A stretch of 10,179 nucleotides of DNA, taken from positions 1 through 10,179 of the forward strand of contig JAGBFY010000468.1 in the NCBI GenBank assembly GCA_017936245.1, given 5' to 3'. This document shows positions 1 through 7,022 of this stretch, piece after piece (position 1 is the stretch's first letter; every line of letters begins with the position of its first letter). Both the position numbers and the translations under genes were made by a program. The stretch comes from Kiritimatiellia bacterium. Its GTDB lineage: Bacteria; Verrucomicrobiota; Kiritimatiellia; RFP12; UBA1067. A model generated the notes under the pieces. That model ran no database searches, was not told the DNA's origin, and was given only the letters and a program-made list of their open reading frames with translations.

Positions 1-1348
1 ATCTCCCATATCCCTTTTCCCGGATCCAATAGGCCAAGATTGCATGGGCGACACCGGCGGCAGTCGTCACACGGCCATAATCCAACTCCCCGAATACCTG
101 ATTGAACTTGTCTTCACATTCCCGAGGCGGGATTTTACCTGACAGCTGTGCGTTCAGCATGCCTTCAGAAGCCTCTCGAAGATATTTGAATGCCCTGACA
201 AAGTTTTCATGCCTCACAGGCACCGTACAACCCTTCTTCTCCCACATTGGCCGCGTCGGCAACTCCCTCCAGTCCGTTCCATAGACATAAAGGTTGCCTT
301 TTATGAAATTACCGTGATCCGTACATTTCTTTAGCGCATGTTCGGCATACCCGGCATACTTGTCGAGCAATGCCGCAAGAGCTTTGCGACGGACTGGATC
401 TTTTTCCGTCTCATACAGAAGACGATGCGACATCTGTGCCTGGAATACGGCAAAACTCTCACCGCTTTTCGCCCATGACCCATTGGCCATGCGGATGCCG
501 TCATCGACATACTTGAGCTTCATCTCATGCCAATGGGCATCGCCGGTTATGTCGTAGGCCGCAGCATAGAACATCGGCAGACGCAAAGCCTCATGTACCC
601 CTATGCCGGCAAACATGTGGTAATCGGCAAACGGATCGTCCGCACGCCCGGGACGCGATGTCCACATCTGCGAAACTACAGCAGGGGCTCCATCAGTCCG
701 CAGGAATGACCACTTGTTTCCCGCATTAACGACACGCTCCGCATAGGACGCGACATCCGTCAGCAACCGAACGCATTTCGGTCTGAGGTCGGACAAAACC
801 GTCTTCGACAATTCACTGCGGCAAAATCGCCACATTGCATACACAAAAAGAGTGTACTGATCGCGGGAGGAATTCGGGAAGAAACTCTTTCCGTCAACGG
901 GACTGACGGAACGCGCCACAAAACCTGGGATCCCAGATATGTCTCCGCACAAGATAAGACCGGAAAGCAGACGGCGGACATCCTCTGCGGTCGCGCCATC
1001 TCGCTTCAACTCCCATTTGATGATACCGGCAATCGCCATCGGTCCAGCGTTAAGAACGCTGTCCTCCATTCCGGATGTCCATCCGGTGGGACACGGCTTC
1101 TCCGATTTTATCTCCGCTGGCGTTGGCAAGCATCCAATAAGGCCGTCCCGTCCTTCCCCAGTCCGATAATCATACAGCAGAGAGGTATCCGGAAGATAGA
1201 AGCGTGTCATCAAGCATTTCCATGCCGCCTTCTCCCAATCTTGACGACCGGAAGCGCGAACGCCACTTTCCGCCTCTGTTCCAAAAGCCATGATCGCCGG
1301 CGAAAATGCCAAGGCGAAAACGAAATACGCAGGGAACCGGGATTTCAT
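1..1348 (-). CDS. Secreted protein, probably alpha-helical and polysaccharide-related; 3' end beyond the window
   Basis: Reading the minus strand from an ATG at 1348, the frame stays open to the window edge, giving 449 residues with no stop. Residues 1-21 form a signal peptide: a Lys/Arg start, then a hydrophobic stretch ending near AIMA, so the protein is probably exported. The body is rich in Trp, Tyr, His and Arg and looks mainly helical, with repeated patterns such as SRDQYTLFVYAMWRF (161-175) and EALRLPMFYAAAYD (253-266). This resembles (alpha/alpha)-toroid carbohydrate-active proteins, but no family could be named and no catalytic residues assigned. It follows the TIM-barrel gene, whose stop is 41 bases upstream. 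An in-frame ATG at 1390 overlaps that stop (TAATG) and would add 14 very basic residues. The 1348 start is preferred because it has a normal signal peptide and a purine-rich leader. Confidence 0.75.
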   Translation of the reverse strand, partial: MKSRFPAYFVFALAFSPAIMAFGTEAESGVRASGRQDWEKAAWKCLMTRFYLPDTSLLYDYRTGEGRDGLIGCLPTPAEIKSEKPCPTGWTSGMEDSVLNAGPMAIAGIIKWELKRDGATAEDVRRLLSGLILCGDISGIPGFVARSVSPVDGKSFFPNSSRDQYTLFVYAMWRFCRSELSKTVLSDLRPKCVRLLTDVASYAERVVNAGNKWSFLRTDGAPAVVSQMWTSRPGRADDPFADYHMFAGIGVHEALRLPMFYAAAYDITGDAHWHEMKLKYVDDGIRMANGSWAKSGESFAVFQAQMSHRLLYETEKDPVRRKALAALLDKYAGYAEHALKKCTDHGNFIKGNLYVYGTDWRELPTRPMWEKKGCTVPVRHENFVRAFKYLREASEGMLNAQLSGKIPPRECEDKFNQVFGELDYGRVTTAAGVAHAILAYWIREKGYGR

Positions 1349-1354
1349 ATGATA

Positions 1355-1378
1355 CTTTCTCTCTTTCTTTCTCTCTTT
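1355..1378 (-). repeat. Perfect 12-bp tandem duplication in the leader of the leftmost gene
   Basis: On the minus strand the unit AAAGAGAGAAAG occurs twice, end to end and without mismatch, 6 bases before the ATG at 1348. Each copy carries GAGAG, which could act as a weak Shine-Dalgarno sequence; the proximal one lies about 10 bases from the ATG. The unit is a multiple of three, so copy-number change would keep the overlapping ATG at 1390 in frame with the gene. Confidence 0.85.
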
Positions 1379-1389
1379 GATATGATCCA

Positions 1390-3333
1390 TTACTTTTGCG
1401 ATTCGAATTTCCCGACAAACACTCCATTCCTGCCAAGCGTCATTTCGCGCTTAAGCCCGGTCGGGAGCGACAGTGCCGCCTTGACCGTTTCCGTTGAGAT
1501 ATTGACAGCGATCAGAAGCCCATTCTCCTTCATGAGAGCCTTGACGCTCGGGAAACCGAATGAAGCTGTTCGGGGGCCTTCCGTTATCCGCACCTCAGGC
1601 TGAACCGTCGCATCACGCATCAGAAGCTGCGGAGACAATGCGGATACCTCACGTGCTACGCGCTCTATTTCCGCAAAGCGTTCTGGCGATGATGTCACTC
1701 CGCAGTTTCTGTTATCGCCAGGGGCATAGGTATAGTACGCAATTCCTCTTGCCTTGCATGCGATTGCAAGAAATGTCATGGCGCGTATCTCCTCTTCGGT
1801 AGGATAGCGATGCCAATTCCCCCATCCTTTGAACGACTGGAGGAGCGGAAGCACATAAGGAGACGGCGAACCGCCTGTCTGCAGATCCGCATAACCGATG
1901 AGCATGCTTTTCTGAATTTTCGTCAATTCGTCAGCCTCCGGCTGCTCGCCGCGAATCGGGTACATTTCACCAACAAACATTTCCGTCCAAGGTGCAAACC
2001 CCGCAATCTTGCCGCTTACATTGCACCCGTCTGCGTGACCGGAAACAGCAAGCGGATCGACGGCCTTTATCAGTTCATAGTCGCGGGCGACTTCATCAGG
2101 CATACGATGTGATGACGTATCATCGCCGATGCACCATCCGAATACCGACGGTTGGGACCGTCCGGCAAATATCGATGCCCTTATGATCGCATCGCGATTC
2201 TTTCCGTTGCGAGGTCCCGGCTCAAAAAACACCTTGATCCCTTCGCGATTGCATGAAGAAACCAATTCCTGCCCGGACTTTTCATGAAAGGACATATATG
2301 TGGACAGCAGATTGAACCCGGCCGCCTTTAACTCCTTGACTGTGCGATCTATGTTGTTACCGTGCAGAGGATGCGGTTTGACACCCCAAATGGCAATAGG
2401 GAAAAACGGCTTCCCGTCGCGTAAAATAGTACTGTCATCGCGGATGGAAATCTTCTCGTGGAGCACCTTGCTGCGGGTGAAGCAGACGAACCGGCTTACA
2501 AGATCGTCATTTCCGCATTTATCCTCGACCGACAATCTGAACTCGTGTATGGAATCCTCCTCCCATGGCACCGACGGCGAATATGTAGCAATGTTCCCCG
2601 CGAACACGACCCGCTCGGTAATATCTGTTCCGTCGAGACTGATGGCCACTTTTGAAATGCCGGAAGCATCACTGATCCTGAACGAAACCGGAGACAAGAA
2701 GTCTAAAGCGGGCGACGGAGTAAGACGTTCGACTTTTGGCGGAACAAGATCTTCAAAAGCCCATGTCTCGCCATCTTTCTTCTCGACATATTCAATCCGG
2801 GAAATGGCTGTTACCTGTCCCTTTTTCAGATTCGGCCAATCCATGCATATCCTGATCTTTGCAAATGACGCTCCTTCAGGCACCACGCCAGAAACCATGG
2901 AATCCCGATATGACGTTGGCGATGTGCGAATCGGCATGGGAGTTGCCACCGGAGAGTCTTGCCCCAATACATCCTGGGCAAGCAGCACTTTATCTTTCGA
3001 TGAATACCAATGTATTGCAGACATCGGTTTTGTGTTCTTCATGCAAACATCGCTTCGCGTCCTGACCTTGACCACGTACGTCTTCCCTGCACCGACAGGA
3101 ATGAGCGGCGTTGTCACAGACCAAAACGTATCTATCGCCGGTCTGCTTTCGTTCTTGAACACGACAGCCCTTTCGCCTTCATGATTCCGCGTTTCGAACA
3201 TCAGCCGGTCGCAGTAATTCGTAAATTCAAACCCATCGGTATTTTGGAAATCGAATACCACGGTTCCAGAAGAACACAGCGGCGCAAACATGAGCATTGC
3301 CGCCAATGCATACAGTACACCTGTCATTCCCAT
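1390..3333 (-). CDS. Secreted multidomain TIM-barrel protein, putative glycoside hydrolase
   Basis: The product is 647 residues. The ATG at 3333 is chosen because AAAGAGGTGA (3338-3347) is a strong Shine-Dalgarno sequence at good spacing and a signal peptide (residues 1 to about 22) follows at once; a TTG ten codons upstream has no such support. By eye the order is: a beta-sandwich, carbohydrate-binding-like region (about 25-185), an Ig-like module (about 195-285), a TIM-barrel-like region (about 300-560) and a small C-terminal beta domain (about 575-647). Barrel signs are FPIAIWGV (311-318), GIKVFFEPGP (365-374), VFGWCIGDD (397-405), MFVGEMYPI (452-460) and LPLLQSF (495-501). D404/D405 and E456 are the best acidic candidates for catalysis, by analogy with clan GH-A-like enzymes. 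The substrate is unknown. The gene starts 33 bases after the FGE-like gene, suggesting one transcript. Confidence 0.8.
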   Translation of the reverse strand: MGMTGVLYALAAMLMFAPLCSSGTVVFDFQNTDGFEFTNYCDRLMFETRNHEGERAVVFKNESRPAIDTFWSVTTPLIPVGAGKTYVVKVRTRSDVCMKNTKPMSAIHWYSSKDKVLLAQDVLGQDSPVATPMPIRTSPTSYRDSMVSGVVPEGASFAKIRICMDWPNLKKGQVTAISRIEYVEKKDGETWAFEDLVPPKVERLTPSPALDFLSPVSFRISDASGISKVAISLDGTDITERVVFAGNIATYSPSVPWEEDSIHEFRLSVEDKCGNDDLVSRFVCFTRSKVLHEKISIRDDSTILRDGKPFFPIAIWGVKPHPLHGNNIDRTVKELKAAGFNLLSTYMSFHEKSGQELVSSCNREGIKVFFEPGPRNGKNRDAIIRASIFAGRSQPSVFGWCIGDDTSSHRMPDEVARDYELIKAVDPLAVSGHADGCNVSGKIAGFAPWTEMFVGEMYPIRGEQPEADELTKIQKSMLIGYADLQTGGSPSPYVLPLLQSFKGWGNWHRYPTEEEIRAMTFLAIACKARGIAYYTYAPGDNRNCGVTSSPERFAEIERVAREVSALSPQLLMRDATVQPEVRITEGPRTASFGFPSVKALMKENGLLIAVNISTETVKAALSLPTGLKREMTLGRNGVFVGKFESQK

Positions 3334-3366
3334 CAAATCACCTCTTTTGTCAAAATATGGCAACGG

Positions 3367-4794
3367 TCACTCCACAACAGTCAAACAAAGACGGAAGCCA
3401 TAGTTGCCCTCACCACCAACATACCATGAAAACTTGGAACTCCTGACCGCAGACCGAGCGCTAGACGCTTTAGAGGCGAGACCTCCTCCACGAACTGACC
3501 TGTAGCCGCTGGAATAATCGTCATTTGCAGGACCTGGGGGTTCGGTCTGATCGTCAGACGTGAATGGCGCATACCAATCCAGACAAAATTCAGCCACATT
3601 GCCAACCATGTCATAAAGGCCCCAAGCATTCGGCATATATGAACCGACACGAGCCGTGCCATGGGATGTTCCAATTGTCGCAGCAATTGCGGGATCACCG
3701 ATGAGGGCGCCATTTGGGCCATAACCGCCATTGTTGTTGTAGCGGGCAATTTTATTCAAATGCCAATATGATGCTGCGAACTGATCCGAAGTGCATTCAT
3801 AGCCAGAATACCAAGCTGTTGTGCTTTTTGCCCGACAGGCATACTCCCACTGCGCCTCTGTAGGAAGATCCAATTTCCTGTCATGTTCCGGTACATTAGA
3901 AAGCCGCGACCGCAGATCGTATAAAAACCTTCCTGTCGTAACTTCATGCGTGAGATTCTCAGGCCATGCTGCGCCTATGGTATCCTTACCGCCGCGCATC
4001 GACTCCCAACTTACGTTCTTGTCAACAGGGCGAGCATCTCGGCATACCGCAAGAGAATAGAAACAATCGGGATAGGCGCCTTTGATTTCCTTGTATTGGC
4101 GCTGGGTCAATTCAAACACTCCCATGTAGTAGTCGTTGGTCATCGTCACATTGTGCTGCGTTTCTCCGCCATCCGTCGCACGACCTGTTTCAGTGTCAGG
4201 CGATCCCATTTTGAACGTCTGCCCCTTGGCCGGAATCTTGCGCATGACAAGATGCGTAGTTGCGTACTTTATGTCATTTGTGACGCCAGTCCAAATGATA
4301 ACATCGTCAACCGGCGTCTCAAATCCCGTGAACGCAGTATAATTCGTCTCTATGGTGCCATACTTGCTATCCAAGAGATCGGCACGTGTAACATCGGTGC
4401 ATTCACCTTTCTCAAGGTCGTATATCTTGTACAGCACCTCGTTGATGTTTGCCGCCGAATCGGCGACGAAAAGCTTTACCTTGAAGTTGGCGAGGGCGAC
4501 TTTCGATGTGCCGAACGCCTTCACCGGATCGATGATGATCGTTCCGACACCGTCTTCGGTTATACCGTAACGGTCGCCTGTCATCGAAGCGGCAAGCCGG
4601 GATGAGTCGAGTTCAACATTGCCGTTGAACGCCTTCACCGAGATATCGACCGGAGAAGTGACGCCGGAAAGCTTGTATTCCACCTTCACGTCCGTAGACC
4701 ACGGCCATTGCTGGCGCACTATCACCTGTTCAATCACCGCCGCATTGAGCGATGCCGCCGCCAAGAATGATGCAAGAACTGTTGTCACTTTCAT
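3367..4794 (-). CDS. Secreted FGE/SUMF1-like protein lacking the FGE cysteine pair
   Basis: The product is 475 residues. The ATG at 4794 has an upstream AAAGGAA and begins a clear signal peptide (MKVTTVLASFLAAASLNAA, 1-19); an upstream frame extension lies in repeat sequence and is rejected. Residues 20 to about 165 form a beta-rich domain opening with VIEQVIVRQQWPWSTDVKVEY. Residues about 182-471 match the formylglycine-generating-enzyme/sulfatase-modifying-factor fold: FKMGSPD (195-201), LPTEAQWEYACRA (310-322), GLYDMVGNVAEFC (392-404), SVRGGG (433-438) and GFRLC (466-470). True FGE enzymes carry two copper-binding cysteines just after the RGGSW-type motif; here that stretch is LASKASSARSAV, with no cysteine. 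Sulfatase activation is therefore unlikely, and a structural, binding or surface role is inferred. It lies between the sigma gene and the TIM-barrel gene on the same strand. Confidence 0.88.
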   Translation of the reverse strand: MKVTTVLASFLAAASLNAAVIEQVIVRQQWPWSTDVKVEYKLSGVTSPVDISVKAFNGNVELDSSRLAASMTGDRYGITEDGVGTIIIDPVKAFGTSKVALANFKVKLFVADSAANINEVLYKIYDLEKGECTDVTRADLLDSKYGTIETNYTAFTGFETPVDDVIIWTGVTNDIKYATTHLVMRKIPAKGQTFKMGSPDTETGRATDGGETQHNVTMTNDYYMGVFELTQRQYKEIKGAYPDCFYSLAVCRDARPVDKNVSWESMRGGKDTIGAAWPENLTHEVTTGRFLYDLRSRLSNVPEHDRKLDLPTEAQWEYACRAKSTTAWYSGYECTSDQFAASYWHLNKIARYNNNGGYGPNGALIGDPAIAATIGTSHGTARVGSYMPNAWGLYDMVGNVAEFCLDWYAPFTSDDQTEPPGPANDDYSSGYRSVRGGGLASKASSARSAVRSSKFSWYVGGEGNYGFRLCLTVVE

Positions 4795-4846
4795 TGTTAT
4801 ATTTCCTTTCAAGTTTAAACTGAAATTTGCTGTTGCTTTACTTTGC

Positions 4847-4873
4847 GGCGCGTTGGGGACAACGCGCCCTACC
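4847..4873. repeat. Palindromic repeat unit downstream of the sigma gene
   Basis: GGCGCGTT (4847-4854) and AACGCGCC (4861-4868) form a perfect 8-bp stem around a 6-base loop, followed by CTACC (so CCCTACC at 4867-4873). The same 8-base arms and the CCCTACC end recur in the element at 7979-8034, so this looks like a dispersed family. It lies 53 bases past the sigma stop and could form an RNA hairpin, but it has no T-tract typical of an intrinsic terminator. Confidence 0.7.
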
Positions 4874-4928
4874 ATCACCCATCTCCCCTCTCATTACTCA
4901 TCTCCCATCCCTCATCTCTCATTACTCA
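4871..4928. repeat. Low-complexity purine/pyrimidine tract with a 13-bp direct repeat
   Basis: The plus strand is almost a run of CTC, CAT and CCC words. CTCTCATTACTCA occurs exactly twice, at 4888-4900 and 4916-4928, 28 bases apart. The second copy includes the stop codon of the sigma-frame gene (4926-4928), so the coding end runs into the repeat. With the adjacent hairpin it makes up most of the 131-bp gap before the FGE-like gene. No promoter with a convincing -35 and -10 was seen in that gap. Confidence 0.7.
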
Positions 4929-5591
4929 CTTCACAATCACAAAGAACCCGTCGCCGCCGCCTAGGAGAGAGGCTACGTATGAGACGCCATCCACTATGCA
5001 CGAAAGGGAGAGGTTGTCGCCACGGCCTATCGGGCTTAGAGCATACCATCCCTGCGCTCCGTTCAAGCCGGTGTCGAGTTCCTTCCACTCGCCGCCGTTC
5101 GTCTGCATCGAAAGCGATGTGGTCCCGTAGGGACTCGGCAGAACGGCACGGTATTTCACTTTGTTCCAGACCGATCCTTCAGCTGGGGCAAGGCAGCGCG
5201 TCGCCCCTTCCGAATCTGGGGACAGACCCTGAATCAAGCCGAGCTTTGCCGTCCGCACTATCGCTTCATTATCAAAGGTAAGCTTCAGATCGTAGACGTT
5301 TTCCGTCTGCGGAGAATCAGGGACCGGAAGCTCGATATCGAACGAATCGGAAGTGATATTCTCGTAAACTTTCGAATACCCGACACCCGTTACCTCGAGC
5401 TTCGCTTTCGTGGCGCCGTTCGGATAGTCTATCGGCAATGACATCGTGCTGTTCGTCGCCGTATTCCAGAAGGAACTCGTCTCCGGACGAAGGAACACAA
5501 ACGTCTCTTCGCTTTCAATCTCCGTTCCCGGTGATGCAACCGCCAGCAGGGACGCCCCCACGAGCGATGCGACCTTACGTGTCATTATCAT
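4926..5591 (-). other. Possible separate secreted protein from an internal start in the sigma frame
   Basis: ATG codons at 5591 and 5585 lie in the sigma reading frame and could start a 221- or 219-residue protein. It begins MIMTRKVASLVGASLLAVASPG, a plausible signal peptide with a basic start and a hydrophobic core, and continues as a beta-rich domain with sugar-binding-like aromatic and Gly/Asn content (for example NGGEWKELDTG at 400-410 of the long product). This is how a secreted gene normally begins, which suggests two formerly separate genes sharing a frame, or a nested gene. The domain family is not recognised. Confidence 0.5.
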
Positions 5592-6296
5592 GTTCTCTCC
5601 TTCCTGTGAGTCAAAAACATCAGTTTTCTTTTCCACAACAGATGGTGTCGGTTCAACCTTTTCTTCATCCTTGAAATCCAAAAGCGCCGAACCGCCGATA
5701 TATGCGGTTGCGGCGAATGCGCCCAAACCGAGAAACAGCAGAAGCATACGCACGATCGGACGCTTCATCTGCTCCGAAAGCATACCGGCGAGCGCCTTGC
5801 GGGCGGCAAACAGACGGAACTTCACCGTTCCCTCCGGGATCATGAGCAGTTTCGCCATCTTGCCGATCGGCTGGTCGAGAAAATAGTGAAGAACAATAGT
5901 CTCCCGATGTTCAGGCGACAGCTTCTGTATGGCACAGCGCACCACCTCGGAATCAAATGAGGCCATAAGTTGCTCCGGCGAGCCAACGGAATCGGATGGC
6001 GCGGGTTCATCCTCGTCGACTTCGGCGACAACAGTGTTCTGCGAGGCTTTTGTCCGCTTCGCCGAACGGATGTCATTCACAAGAATGGCCTTCATCCAGT
6101 CGTAGAACGAGCCTTCGCCCTTGAATGTATCGATCTTGCGGAGAACCTTATCGAATGTACGGAACGCGAAATCCTCCGCCTCGGCGGCATCACCGCACAG
6201 CTGAAACGCGTCACGGCACAGCCGTTCGCGGTATTCCGCAACCAGCTGCGCCGCACCTTTTTCAAGGTCGTCGTGTATATCCTGGATTATTCCCAT
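4926..6296 (-). CDS. ECF-like sigma-70 factor with membrane helix, in frame with an exported beta-rich domain
   Basis: The frame encodes 456 residues from an ATG at 6296 with a short, close GAGG. Residues about 20-85 look like sigma region 2 (EAEDFAFRTFDKVLRKI, then the WMKAILVNDIRS stretch at 67-78). Residues about 115-172 look like region 4, with the helix-turn-helix signature LSPEHRETIVLHYFLDQP followed by MAKLLMIPEGTVKFRLFAARKAL. This is the arrangement of extracytoplasmic-function sigma factors, which direct RNA polymerase to selected promoters. A hydrophobic helix follows (about 181-203), then an acidic, Pro-containing linker (207-235). From residue 236 a new signal-peptide-like segment starts and leads into a beta-rich domain (about 265-456) of unknown family. 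No stop separates the parts. The frame may give one membrane-tethered sigma or two proteins. It heads the left-hand cassette; regulation of that cassette is inference. Confidence 0.85.
   Translation of the reverse strand: MGIIQDIHDDLEKGAAQLVAEYRERLCRDAFQLCGDAAEAEDFAFRTFDKVLRKIDTFKGEGSFYDWMKAILVNDIRSAKRTKASQNTVVAEVDEDEPAPSDSVGSPEQLMASFDSEVVRCAIQKLSPEHRETIVLHYFLDQPIGKMAKLLMIPEGTVKFRLFAARKALAGMLSEQMKRPIVRMLLLFLGLGAFAATAYIGGSALLDFKDEEKVEPTPSVVEKKTDVFDSQEGENMIMTRKVASLVGASLLAVASPGTEIESEETFVFLRPETSSFWNTATNSTMSLPIDYPNGATKAKLEVTGVGYSKVYENITSDSFDIELPVPDSPQTENVYDLKLTFDNEAIVRTAKLGLIQGLSPDSEGATRCLAPAEGSVWNKVKYRAVLPSPYGTTSLSMQTNGGEWKELDTGLNGAQGWYALSPIGRGDNLSLSCIVDGVSYVASLLGGGDGFFVIVK
5592..5605 (-). promoter_or_regulatory. 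Strong internal ribosome binding site
   Basis: On the minus strand AGGAAGGAGAGAAC directly precedes the ATG at 5591. AAGGAG sits 5 bases from that ATG, near-ideal spacing, and is stronger than the GAGG used by the sigma start at 6296. It lies inside coding sequence (residues Q231 to N235 of the long frame). Chance is possible because Glu/Gly codons are purine-rich, but the coincidence with an ATG and a signal peptide makes chance less likely. Confidence 0.65.
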
Positions 6297-6304
6297 TGTC
6301 CTCT

Positions 6305-6310
6305 ATTATA
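6305..6310 (-). promoter_or_regulatory. Candidate -10 box (TATAAT) for the sigma gene
   Basis: A perfect TATAAT on the minus strand ends 8 bases before the sigma-factor ATG. If used, the transcript would start at or beside the ATG, making it leaderless or nearly so. No convincing -35 was found 16-18 bases upstream and the extended TGn motif is absent (TAA instead). The short AT-rich gap could give this match by chance. Confidence 0.35.
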
Positions 6311-6321
6311 TTAAAGACGCG

Positions 6322-6337
6322 CCAAACCAGAGTTTGG
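6322..6337 (-). terminator. Weak hairpin after comF, possible terminator
   Basis: CCAAAC (6322-6327) and GTTTGG (6332-6337) form a perfect 6-bp stem with a 4-base loop, 12 bases past the comF stop. On the minus strand it is followed by CGCGTCTTTAATA, which is not a clean T-tract. It may end the comF transcript or may be an operator-like palindrome upstream of the sigma gene. Confidence 0.3.
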
Positions 6338-6349
6338 TTGGGAATAATT

Positions 6350-7021
6350 TCACCTGTTTCCAATAAAATCCTCGCCAAGATCTTCGTCCATGAGAGCTTT
6401 CGCCAGGACGAACGGGATCACTTTGTATGCACCGCCGGCATAAAGCGCTTCTGAACACTCATCAATGGTTGCGCCTGTGGTCATGACGTCATCAATCAGC
6501 ACAATGGTGCGTCCTCTGATTCGGGAAGGATCTGCGGTACGGAATGCGCCTTTGAGGTTCTTGCGCCGGTCGTCGCCGCTGGAACGGCTCTGGTGTTCAG
6601 TATCACGGATGCGCACAAGCGACGTTTCGTCGCAAATCCGGTTGATCCGTTCTGCAAATGCTGCGGCGAGAAGTCCCGACTGGTTGTAGCCGCGCTCCGC
6701 AAGACGACGCGGATGAAGCGGAACGGGCACGACCACATCGACCGCAGAGGCATCGTGCTTCTTTCTAAAGGAAAGCTCCATCGCGTTGGCGAAATCTTCA
6801 GTAAGGTAAACTGCGCCGTTGAACTTGTAGATGTTCACAAGCTGCGAGACTGGCTCAAGGTATCCGAACGCGCTCTTCGCAAACTCGTCGTACCAGGGAA
6901 GCGTTTCGTAGCATCGCGAACAGATGTAGCTCCCCGGACGGTCGGAAGGACGCCCGCAGTCGCACACGGCGCAGGTGCGCGGCCACAGAACGTCCTTCAG
7001 CCTCTCTGCGAGGTAATTCAC
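6350..7021 (-). CDS. comF: ComF family phosphoribosyltransferase-like protein
   Basis: ComF proteins pair a small zinc-binding region with a type I phosphoribosyltransferase fold; they are linked to DNA uptake in competent bacteria, though many carriers are not known to be competent. The product is 223 residues, usual for the family. Visible signs are two CxxC pairs (C17/C20, C34/C37), the family motif HPRRLAERGYNQ (103-114), QSRSSGDDRRKNLKGAF (144-160) and the PRPP-binding loop VLIDDVMTTGAT (174-185). The GTG at 7021 is chosen because it lies one base after the stop of the nucleotidyltransferase gene (TGACGTG), which suggests translational coupling. A longer frame reaches an ATG at 7105 but would overlap that gene by 83 bases with an unconserved, Arg/Ser-rich extension. 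No good Shine-Dalgarno sequence precedes the GTG. Confidence 0.88.
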   Translation of the reverse strand: MNYLAERLKDVLWPRTCAVCDCGRPSDRPGSYICSRCYETLPWYDEFAKSAFGYLEPVSQLVNIYKFNGAVYLTEDFANAMELSFRKKHDASAVDVVVPVPLHPRRLAERGYNQSGLLAAAFAERINRICDETSLVRIRDTEHQSRSSGDDRRKNLKGAFRTADPSRIRGRTIVLIDDVMTTGATIDECSEALYAGGAYKVIPFVLAKALMDEDLGEDFIGNR

Positions 7022-7022
7022 G

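Noticed and set aside
2300..3184. 294-codon open frame on the plus strand
   Set aside because: It lies wholly antisense to the TIM-barrel gene, which has a signal peptide, ribosome site and domain motifs; the plus-strand product shows no recognisable domain.
4795..4878. 28-codon upstream extension of the FGE-like gene
   Set aside because: It is made from the palindromic repeat and leader; the ATG at 4794 has a ribosome site and begins a signal peptide.
4871..4928. CRISPR-like array
   Set aside because: Only two exact 13-bp copies in low-complexity sequence, with no regular repeat-spacer pattern and no cas genes.
3946..5281. Two overlapping plus-strand frames of about 220 codons (3946-4605 and 4619-5281)
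   Set aside because: They cross antisense over the FGE-like and sigma genes and through the repeat region, with Arg/Ser-rich shadow composition.
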